Assembly: GCA_934660915.1 (NCBI GenBank)
Contig: CAKUIF010000017.1
Location: forward strand, 1-35,581
From: an uncultured Olsenella sp.
GTDB lineage: Bacteria; Actinomycetota; Coriobacteriia; Coriobacteriales; Atopobiaceae
Length of the DNA stretch: 35,581 nt
Direction of reading: 5' to 3'
Shown here: positions 8,145-14,458 of the stretch, piece after piece
How the letters are laid out: the number at the start of each line of letters is the position of its first letter
How positions within the stretch are numbered: the stretch's first letter is position 1
Translations under genes and position numbers: made by a program
Notes under the pieces: generated by a model
The model's database searches: none
The model's input: only the letters and a program-made list of their open reading frames with translations
What the model was told of the DNA's origin: nothing

Positions 8145-8804
8145 GTGGCCGCAGCCGGCATCGGGGTCGACATGCTCGAGATCGCTCGCATGCAGCGGGT
8201 TATTGACCGCCGCCCCAGTTTCCTGCGACGCGTCTTTACCGAGGAGGAGCGCGCCTACTGCGAGCGCTGTGCTCGCCCGGCCGAGCACTACGCCGCTCGC
8301 TGGGCGGCCCGTGAGGCCGTGGTCAAGGCTCTGGGCTGCGGGTTCGGCAACGGCGTCGGCGTCCGCGACGTCTGCGTGACCCGCGACGAGCGCGGAGGCG
8401 TGCACGCCAAGCTCACCGGCGGCGCCGCGAAGGTAGCTATGGAGAAGGGCATCGTCGAGGTCGTTCTCTCCATCAGCTACACGCGCGAGGTTGCCGTGGC
8501 CAACGCCGTGGCGGTCACCGAGGCCGCGAAGCCCAAGCCGGACACGAAGGCTGACGCCGCGCGTGCGCTCGCCGCCTCCTTCCGCGAGGCAAAGAGCGTC
8601 CTCGACGAGCTCGAGCGCGTCGAGGATTCCCAGATGTCGCTGCCGCTCGATGAGGTCGGCGCCGACACGACCGCCGTCGCGGCGAGCGCCGCCGCCGACG
8701 TGCGAGCCGCCGCGCAGGAGGCCGCCGGCCAGCCTGCGGGCGCGCTTCTTGCGGCTGGGCTTCTTGCCGATGAATCAAAACCTGAACAGATTGCTGAGGA
8801 GTAG
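8145..8804 (+). CDS. acpS: Holo-[acyl-carrier-protein] synthase with C-terminal extension
   Basis: 219 residues from the GTG at 8145, with AGGAGG just upstream. Residues 5-125 are a full AcpS: GIGVDMLEIARM with the Mg-binding Asp, RRVFTEEERAYC, and AARWAAREAVVKALG with the second metal Glu. It transfers 4'-phosphopantetheine from CoA to acyl carrier protein. AcpS is normally about 120-130 residues. Here a further 90 residues of Ala/Glu/Asp-rich, probably disordered or helical sequence follow (from about AAKPKPDTKADAARALA), with no domain I recognise. The gene ends 5 nt before nnrE-nnrD, so the two are probably co-transcribed, as often seen for acpS-nnr-alr-tsaE clusters. Confidence 0.9.
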   Translation: MAAAGIGVDMLEIARMQRVIDRRPSFLRRVFTEEERAYCERCARPAEHYAARWAAREAVVKALGCGFGNGVGVRDVCVTRDERGGVHAKLTGGAAKVAMEKGIVEVVLSISYTREVAVANAVAVTEAAKPKPDTKADAARALAASFREAKSVLDELERVEDSQMSLPLDEVGADTTAVAASAAADVRAAAQEAAGQPAGALLAAGLLADESKPEQIAEE

Positions 8805-8809
8805 CAACT

Positions 8810-10423
8810 ATGCAGCCTGTACTCAATATCGATGACGTCAAGCGCGTCGAGGTCGGCCTCACGCGCGTGGGCGTGAGCGTGTCCGAGCTCATGCACCGCG
8901 CCGGGTGCGCCGTGGCCCAGGAGGTCCTGGAGCTCGGGGCAAAGAAGGTCGTGGTCTTCTGCGGCATGGGCAACAACGGCGGCGACGGCTGGGTATGCGC
9001 CGAGGCGCTGCTATCGCGCGGCGTCGACGTGCAGGTGGTCACGCCGATCGACCCCGACCAGCTCTCCGGTGACCTTGCGCGTCAGGTGGCGCAAAGCGCC
9101 GTGCGCGCGGGCGTGCCCGCGCTCGAGGGCCCGTCGCGCGAGGAGGTCCTCGAGGCGCTCGATGGCACCGACACCATCGTCGACTGCATGCTCGGCACCG
9201 GCTTCCACGGCACCGTGCGCACGCCGTTCGACATCTGGATCGAGTGCGTGAACTCCTCCGACGCCCGCGTGGTCGCCGTCGACGTCCCGAGCGGCCTTTC
9301 GGCCCAGTCCGGCCTCGCCGAGGGGCCGTGCGTGATCGCCGACATGACCGTCACCATGATCTCGCTCAAGCCGGGGCTTCTTGCCGACGCGGGTCGCGAT
9401 GCCTGCGGCGTCATCGTCGTGGCGCCGCTTGCCGAGCAGACCGAGCGCCTCGTGGTCGAGGCCGACCCGGTGGCTTGGCGCACCGACCTCGCCGACTACC
9501 TCGACGTTGTTTGCGAGCCCACCGCCGCGCAGGACAAGTTCAGCCGCGGCTCCGTGCTCGTGGTCGGCGGCTCTTCCCGCTTCCCGGGCGCGCCGATCAT
9601 GGCCGCCCGCGCGGCCGCCCGCGCCGGCGCCGGATACGTGACGCTCGCCGTGCCCAACTCGATTGTGCCGCTCGTGCAGTCCCACCTGCTCGAGATTCCC
9701 GTGGTCGGCCTGCCGTGCGACGTCGAGGGCGTGCTCACCGCCGAGGCCGCCGAGAAGGTCGTCGCGCTCGCGGAGCACAACTCCGCCACGCTCATCGGCC
9801 CCGGTATGCGCGTCGCGGGCGGCCCCGTCGCGTGCGTGAACGCGCTTCTTCGCAGCGAGGCCCCGCTGGTGGTGGACGCCGACGGCCTGAACTGCCTTGC
9901 CCGCCTCACCGAGAACAACATCACCGAGTTCCCGGAGCTTACGCGCCGCGAGGCGCCGCTCGTGCTCACGCCGCACCGCCGCGAGCTCGGCAGGCTCGTG
10001 GGCCGCGCGGACAACCCGCCCGTGAGCCTTGAGGAGCAGCTCGAGTGCGCCCGTGAGGTCGTCTGGACCGACGGCGGCTCCGGGATCGTGGTCGTCGCCA
10101 AGGCGAGCGCCACCGCCTGCGTCGGCGTCGACCAGGCCGTGATGCCCAAGCCCGGCCCCGCCGCGCTGGCCACCGCCGGCTCCGGCGACGTGCTCGCCGG
10201 CATGATGGCGAGCTATCTCGCGCAGGCGCACGGAGAGGTCTCCGACCTGCCGCTTCTGTGCGCGCTCGTGTGCGAGGTCCACGGCTACGCCGGCACTTTG
10301 GCCGTCGAGGCCTTCGGCACGCGCGGCGTTATGGCGGGCGACCTCATCGACCGCATCGGCCTTGCCGCCGACGTCATCGAGGAGCACGCCTTTGTGCCCG
10401 AGGGCGCCGACGCGCAGGCTTAG
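8810..10423 (+). CDS. nnrD: Bifunctional NAD(P)H-hydrate epimerase / ADP-dependent NAD(P)H-hydrate dehydratase
   Basis: 537 residues, a fusion of NnrE (YjeF N-terminal domain, about 1-220) and NnrD (ribokinase-like, about 240-530). It repairs hydrated NADH/NADPH: the first half epimerises R- to S-NAD(P)HX and the second dehydrates the S form using ADP. Motifs: GMGNNGGDGW and DCMLGTGFHG with VDVPSGL in the epimerase half; VLVVGGSSRFPGAP, LTPHRRELGRL and AGSGDVLAGM (near residue 456) in the kinase-like half. The fused order is the same as in E. coli NnrDE. SD GAGGAG precedes the ATG. Confidence 0.95.
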   Translation: MQPVLNIDDVKRVEVGLTRVGVSVSELMHRAGCAVAQEVLELGAKKVVVFCGMGNNGGDGWVCAEALLSRGVDVQVVTPIDPDQLSGDLARQVAQSAVRAGVPALEGPSREEVLEALDGTDTIVDCMLGTGFHGTVRTPFDIWIECVNSSDARVVAVDVPSGLSAQSGLAEGPCVIADMTVTMISLKPGLLADAGRDACGVIVVAPLAEQTERLVVEADPVAWRTDLADYLDVVCEPTAAQDKFSRGSVLVVGGSSRFPGAPIMAARAAARAGAGYVTLAVPNSIVPLVQSHLLEIPVVGLPCDVEGVLTAEAAEKVVALAEHNSATLIGPGMRVAGGPVACVNALLRSEAPLVVDADGLNCLARLTENNITEFPELTRREAPLVLTPHRRELGRLVGRADNPPVSLEEQLECAREVVWTDGGSGIVVVAKASATACVGVDQAVMPKPGPAALATAGSGDVLAGMMASYLAQAHGEVSDLPLLCALVCEVHGYAGTLAVEAFGTRGVMAGDLIDRIGLAADVIEEHAFVPEGADAQA

Positions 10424-10464
10424 ACTAGGGGCGTATGCCTGCGGCGTGCGCGGAAGGAGCGACC

Positions 10465-11625
10465 ATGGCAAAGAAAATCTGCCCCGACGACCGGTGGTCT
10501 TGGGTCGAGGTCGACCTCGCGGCGGTGCGTCGCAACACTGCGGCGTTCAAGCGCCGCCTTGCGCGTGGCGTGCACATGATGTGCGTGGTCAAGGCCGACG
10601 CGTACGGCCATGGCGCCGCCCGCTGCGTCGAGGCGATGCGCATGGGCGGGGCCGACCAGTTCGCCGTCGCCACCGTTGCCGAGGGCGTCGCGCTGCGTGA
10701 GGCGGGCGTGAAGGCCCCCATCCTCATGCTCTCGCAGCCGCCCATCGAGTCTGTGGGCACGCTCGTCGAGCACGACATCATGCCGTCCGTCTACGAGCCC
10801 GACTTCGCGCTCGCCCTTGGCGAGGCCGCCGCGGCCGCCGGGCGCGTCGCCGGATATCACCTCATCGTCGACACGGGCATGACGCGCATCGGCGTGGCGC
10901 CTTCCGATGCGCTGGAGCTTCGCCGCACCATCGACTTCCACCGCGGTATCCGGTGCGAGGGCACGTTCACGCACTTCGCCACCGCCGATGTCCCCGACGA
11001 CTGGGACTTCGCGCTGCAGCTCAACCGCTTTAGGAATACCGTGGCGGCGCTGCACGACGCCGGCCTCGAGACCGGGCTGGTGCATTGCGACAACACCCCC
11101 GGCACGGTGCTTCACCCGGAATGCCAGTTCGACATGTGCCGCGTGGGCGTCGGCCTCTACGGCCTGCAGCCCGCCGAGACAACCGTCGGCGTGATTGACC
11201 TCGAGCCCGCGATGAGCGTTCGCGGCCGCGTGACGCGCGTGGTGTATCCCGAGGTCGGGGCGGGTGTCGGCTACGGCATGACGTACCGCGTGCCCAAGCG
11301 CAACGTGCAGATCGCCACTGTGCCCATCGGCTACGCTGACGGCCTCTCGCGCACGCTGTCCAACAACATGGACGTGATCGTCAACGGGCGCCGCCAGCGC
11401 CAGGTGGGCAACATCTGCATGGACCAGTTCATGTTTGCCGTGGACGTCAACACCACGCGCACGTATTGCCCCACGCCCGAGATTCACGAGGGCGACGTCG
11501 TTACCGTCATCGGCGCCGACGGCGACGAGCGCATTACCGCCGACGAGATGGCCCGCCTGCGCGGCACCATCAACTACGAGGTGGTCTGCGGCTTCGGCAT
11601 GCGCCTCCCCAAGGTCTTCGTCTAA
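10465..11625 (+). CDS. alr: Alanine racemase
   Basis: 386 residues from the ATG at 10465, with SD GGAAGGAG about 5 nt before it. An in-frame ATG at 10435 lacks an SD and is rejected. PLP enzyme that makes D-alanine for peptidoglycan. The PLP lysine is K43 in VVKADAYGHG. The other active-site residue is the Tyr in GVGYGMTYR near residue 270. VDTGMTRIG and GNICMDQFM are further family motifs. Fold-type III: a TIM barrel followed by a beta domain. It lies between the nicotinamide-repair gene and a uracil-DNA glycosylase gene in one + strand run. Confidence 0.96.
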   Translation: MAKKICPDDRWSWVEVDLAAVRRNTAAFKRRLARGVHMMCVVKADAYGHGAARCVEAMRMGGADQFAVATVAEGVALREAGVKAPILMLSQPPIESVGTLVEHDIMPSVYEPDFALALGEAAAAAGRVAGYHLIVDTGMTRIGVAPSDALELRRTIDFHRGIRCEGTFTHFATADVPDDWDFALQLNRFRNTVAALHDAGLETGLVHCDNTPGTVLHPECQFDMCRVGVGLYGLQPAETTVGVIDLEPAMSVRGRVTRVVYPEVGAGVGYGMTYRVPKRNVQIATVPIGYADGLSRTLSNNMDVIVNGRRQRQVGNICMDQFMFAVDVNTTRTYCPTPEIHEGDVVTVIGADGDERITADEMARLRGTINYEVVCGFGMRLPKVFV

Positions 11626-11636
11626 GGCGGCGCGCT

Positions 11637-12290
11637 ATGGGCGTCATGCGGATTCCCGGCCATGAGCACCAAAAACCGCGCGAGGTCTCGCTCGACGAGA
11701 TCCGCGCCGTCATGGGCAACTGCCAGCTGTGCCCGCTCGGCTCCACGCGCACGAATCTCGTGTTTGGCGTGGGCAACCCCCGCGCTCGCGTGATGTTCGT
11801 GGGCGAGGGGCCCGGGCGCAACGAAGACCTGCAGGGGGAGCCGTTCGTCGGCGCCGCCGGCCATAAGCTCGACGCGCTTCTTGGCAACGCGGGCCTCACG
11901 AGGGACGAGATCTACATCGCCAACGTGATCAAGTGCCGCCCGCCCGGAAACCGCAACCCGCGGCCCGAGGAGATCATGTCCTGCTCGCCGTTTTTGCGTG
12001 AGCAGATCCGCAGCGTGTGGCCGGACGTCATCGTGTGCCTGGGCAACTTCGCGTCGCAGTTCGTCCTGCGCACAAACAAGGGCGTCATGAGTCTGCGCGG
12101 CCAGCTTCACCAGGCCGGGCACTTCGTCGTCTGCCCCACGTTCCACCCCGCGGCGTGCATCTACCACCAGGAATGGGAGCCGCTGCTTATCCAGGACTTG
12201 CAGATGGTCGGTGACTGGCTCCGGGCGCACCCTGCCGACGCCGGCGCGGGCCCGCTGCCCGCCACCGCCCCCGAAGGAGACAAGCGATGA
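11637..12290 (+). CDS. Uracil-DNA glycosylase, iron-sulfur type (family 4/5-like)
   Basis: 217 residues from the ATG at 11637; a second ATG at 11646 is also possible, and neither has a strong SD. The family-4 pattern is clear: GNCQLCPLGSTRTNLVFG with two cluster Cys, motif A GEGPGRNEDLQGEPFVGAAG, ANVIKCRPPGNRNP and a nearby MSC with the other two cluster Cys, and motif B CPTFHPAACIY. It removes uracil from DNA to start base-excision repair. It begins 11 nt after alr, and its TGA overlaps the tsaE start (ATGA). The short C-terminal tail is rich in Ala/Pro. Confidence 0.92.
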   Translation: MGVMRIPGHEHQKPREVSLDEIRAVMGNCQLCPLGSTRTNLVFGVGNPRARVMFVGEGPGRNEDLQGEPFVGAAGHKLDALLGNAGLTRDEIYIANVIKCRPPGNRNPRPEEIMSCSPFLREQIRSVWPDVIVCLGNFASQFVLRTNKGVMSLRGQLHQAGHFVVCPTFHPAACIYHQEWEPLLIQDLQMVGDWLRAHPADAGAGPLPATAPEGDKR

Positions 12291-12727
12291 AGACCCCTCA
12301 GCACTTCGTTACCCGCTCCCAGGCCGAGACCATTGCCGTGGGCGAGCAGCTCGGCCGTGAGCTCGCCGCCGGTGACGTGCTCGTGCTCACCGGAGACCTC
12401 GGCGCGGGAAAGACGCAGCTTACCAAGGGCATTGCCGCCGCGCTCGGCTGCGAGGGCGACGTGACGAGCCCCACCTTCACCATCGAGATGGTCTACGAGG
12501 GCGGACGCCTGCCGCTCTACCACTTCGACCTGTATCGACTCGACGATCCCGACCAGCTCGAGGACATCGGGCTCTACGACGTGCTCGGCGCCGACGGTGT
12601 CTGCGTGATCGAGTGGGGAGAGCAGTTCGCCGACGAGCTCGGCGACTACGTCAGCGTCCGCGTGACGCGCCTCGACGACGAGGCCGAGCCTGGCCAGGAG
12701 CCTCCCCGCGCCATCGACGTCGAATAG
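12287..12727 (+). CDS. tsaE: tRNA t6A37 threonylcarbamoyl transfer ATPase TsaE
   Basis: 146 residues, typical length. P-loop ATPase that drives turnover of the TsaB-TsaD complex in t6A37 tRNA modification. Walker A is GDLGAGKT near residue 40. SPTFTIEMVYEG, LYHFDLYRLDDP and VIEWGEQF are the TsaE signatures. The start codon overlaps the udg stop (ATGA), so translation is coupled. Its partners TsaB and TsaD are encoded 1.7 kb downstream as one fused protein. Confidence 0.95.
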   Translation: MKTPQHFVTRSQAETIAVGEQLGRELAAGDVLVLTGDLGAGKTQLTKGIAAALGCEGDVTSPTFTIEMVYEGGRLPLYHFDLYRLDDPDQLEDIGLYDVLGADGVCVIEWGEQFADELGDYVSVRVTRLDDEAEPGQEPPRAIDVE

Positions 12728-12787
12728 GCTCCTGCCCGCGCACTTCTTAGCAAATTGCAAGGCTCTAAAATTGCTATATATTTCTTA

Positions 12788-12815
12788 TTGCAAATGATTC
12801 CTATTAGGGTATAGT
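12788..12815 (+). promoter_or_regulatory. Promoter with possible PerR/Fur operator
   Basis: -35 TTGCAA (12788-12793), a 16-bp spacer, and -10 TATAGT (12810-12815), inside an AT-rich island that stands out from the GC-rich surroundings. Overlapping palindromes are present: TGATT...AATCA with a 16-nt gap across the promoter, and TTGC...GCAA just upstream. AT-rich palindromes over the promoter fit autoregulation by the Fur-family protein encoded next, but no exact Per or Fur box is seen. Confidence 0.6.
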
Positions 12816-12862
12816 AATCATCAAGCAAGCAAGGGAGCCCCAAGGCCACCGAGGAGGGAAAG

Positions 12863-13255
12863 ATGGCGAGCAGGCAAACGGTCCAGCGCACCATCATCGA
12901 GGACGAGGTCAGGACCCTCGCCAACCATCCCACCGCTGATCAGGTCTACGAGGCGGTCCACGCGCAGCACCCGAGCATCAGCAAGGCCACGGTTTACCGC
13001 ACGCTGAACAGGCTTTCCGACGAGGGCGAGCTCCTCAAGGTAAAGATCAACAACGGTGCGGACCACTTCGACCACCAGACGTTTCCGCACTACCACATCC
13101 GCTGCACCGAGTGCGGGCGTGTGGACGACGTGATGGTTCCCGTTCTGGGTACCATCGAGAAAGAAGCGGAAGCGGGCTCGGGCTACGTCATCACGGGTCA
13201 CTCGCTGCAGTTCGACGGCATCTGCCCTGCTTGCCAGGCCAAAGCGGCCGAATAA
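12863..13255 (+). CDS. Fur-family transcriptional regulator, probably PerR-like
   Basis: 130 residues. Winged helix at residues 20-60 with PTADQVYEAV and the recognition helix SISKATVYRTLNRL. The dimer domain has HFDHQTFPHYHIRC and two structural zinc CxxC pairs, C81/C84 and C121/C124. The presence of the Zn(Cys)4 site and the position directly before a peroxide-reducing reverse rubrerythrin suggest peroxide sensing (PerR) rather than iron sensing (Fur); sequence alone does not settle which metal it senses. SD GAGGG precedes the ATG. It has its own AT-rich promoter. About 100 nt separate it from the next gene. Confidence 0.9.
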   Translation: MASRQTVQRTIIEDEVRTLANHPTADQVYEAVHAQHPSISKATVYRTLNRLSDEGELLKVKINNGADHFDHQTFPHYHIRCTECGRVDDVMVPVLGTIEKEAEAGSGYVITGHSLQFDGICPACQAKAAE

Positions 13256-13352
13256 CACGGCTTCAACGACCTCGCTTCGGGCGGGGCGCGAGCAAATAGG
13301 AGAGGGTGGCGAGGCGCTGGGAAGTCTCGCCCAACATTTAAGGAGGTCCGTT

Positions 13353-13940
13353 ATGGACAAGTGGGTTTGCAAGGTCTGCGGTTACATCTACGAGGGCGCC
13401 GAGCCGCCGGCGGAGTGCCCGGTCTGCCACGCTCCGGCCAGCGCGTTCGAGAAGGTCGAGGGTGAGCTCACCCTCGCCGCCGAGCACGAGTACGGCATCT
13501 ACGACAAGACCGTCAAGGACAATCCCGAGATCTCTGACGAGGACAAGGCCTACATCCTCGAGCAGCTGAAGGCCAACTTCACCGGCGAGTGCTCCGAGGT
13601 CGGCATGTACCTGTGCATGGCTCGCATCGCCCACCGCGAGGGCTATCCCGAGGTCGGCCTCTACTGGGAGAAGGCCGCTCACGAGGAGGCTGAGCACGCC
13701 GCCAAGTTCGCCGAGCTGTTGGGCACCGAGCTCGAGCCGAACATGAAGGCCACCACCAAGGACAACCTCGCTTGGCGCGTCGACTGCGAGTTCGGCGCCA
13801 CCCAGGGCAAGTTTGAGCTTGCTTCCTGCGCAAAGAAGAACGGCCTCGACGCCATCCACGACACCGTCCACGAGATGGCTCGTGACGAGGCTCGCCACGG
13901 CAAGGCTCTCAAGGGCCTGCTCGAGCGCTACTTCGGCTAA
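13353..13940 (+). CDS. Reverse rubrerythrin (rubredoxin-first, NADH peroxidase type)
   Basis: 195 residues. The N-terminal rubredoxin domain has C6-x2-C9 and C22-x2-C25 (KVCGYIYEG, CPVCHAP). It is followed by a ferritin-like diiron domain with EVGMYLCMARIAHREG, EEAEHAAKFAELLG and HEMARDEARHGKALKGLL carrying the Glu/His iron ligands. Classical rubrerythrins have the rubredoxin at the C-terminus, so this is the reverse type found in strict anaerobes, which reduces hydrogen peroxide with electrons from NADH. SD AAGGAGG precedes the ATG. A 6-bp hairpin (GGCGAG 13308, CTCGCC 13326) lies in the leader. The stop overlaps the next gene (TAATG). Confidence 0.94.
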   Translation: MDKWVCKVCGYIYEGAEPPAECPVCHAPASAFEKVEGELTLAAEHEYGIYDKTVKDNPEISDEDKAYILEQLKANFTGECSEVGMYLCMARIAHREGYPEVGLYWEKAAHEEAEHAAKFAELLGTELEPNMKATTKDNLAWRVDCEFGATQGKFELASCAKKNGLDAIHDTVHEMARDEARHGKALKGLLERYFG

Positions 13941-14377
13941 TGGCCGGCAAGCCAAGAAAAAAGGCTGCCAAGAAGGTCAAGCCCTCGGGGCCCGCGCCCG
14001 TCGCGGTGCTCTGGGGGCTTGACCCCTCTTTTGGCGAGGCCGCGGGAAAGAAGGGCGACGCGATTCGCGAGGTCTTGAAGTCGATCGATGTCCGACCGCG
14101 CGTGGCAGCCATCGAGCGCCTGGGCGACGCCGCGGGTGCCTTCGCCGGGCTTGTGGGTTATCGGCCTGCCTTCACGGACTATGCGGGGCCCGCGCCCGAG
14201 TGCGAGTTCGTCCTTCTTTGCAACTTGTCGAACGAGCAGGTGGAGGGCTTTATGGCGGGCTGCCGCGAGGCCGGCTGCGTCGTCGGGCCCAAGGCGGTTC
14301 TGACCAAACACAACAAGGACTGGCCGCTCGCGCGGCTGATCGCCGCCGTCAACGCCGAGCACGCGCAGATGGCGTAG
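13940..14377 (+). CDS. DUF3783-like protein
   Basis: 145 residues. A Lys/Pro-rich basic N-terminus (about 20 residues) is followed by a small alpha/beta domain. The C-terminal half, with CEFVLLCNLSNEQVEGFM, GPKAVLTKHNKDWPLARL and a short helix, matches what I know of DUF3783, a family of unknown function common in anaerobes. The start overlaps the reverse rubrerythrin stop (TAATG), implying coupled translation and a possible link to peroxide or redox metabolism. No signal peptide, membrane segment or catalytic motif is visible. Confidence 0.78.
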   Translation: MAGKPRKKAAKKVKPSGPAPVAVLWGLDPSFGEAAGKKGDAIREVLKSIDVRPRVAAIERLGDAAGAFAGLVGYRPAFTDYAGPAPECEFVLLCNLSNEQVEGFMAGCREAGCVVGPKAVLTKHNKDWPLARLIAAVNAEHAQMA

Positions 14378-14418
14378 GAACCAGTCTTCGCGGCCAAGAT
14401 CGCGCGCCTTCCGCGCGG

Positions 14419-14424
14419 TACACT
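14419..14424 (+). promoter_or_regulatory. Candidate -10 before the tsaB-rimI-tsaD gene
   Basis: TACACT preceded by GCGG, 35 nt before the ATG. No recognisable -35. Similar TACAAT/TACACT hexamers lie before other genes in the window. Confidence 0.3.
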
Positions 14425-14458
14425 AGAGGATGTTGAATCCGGCAAAGAAAGAAGCCCC

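Noticed and set aside
9011..10471. 486-residue - strand frame antisense to nnrE-nnrD
   Set aside because: The composition is Gly/Ala/His/Arg-rich with no motif, and the + strand gene is certain.
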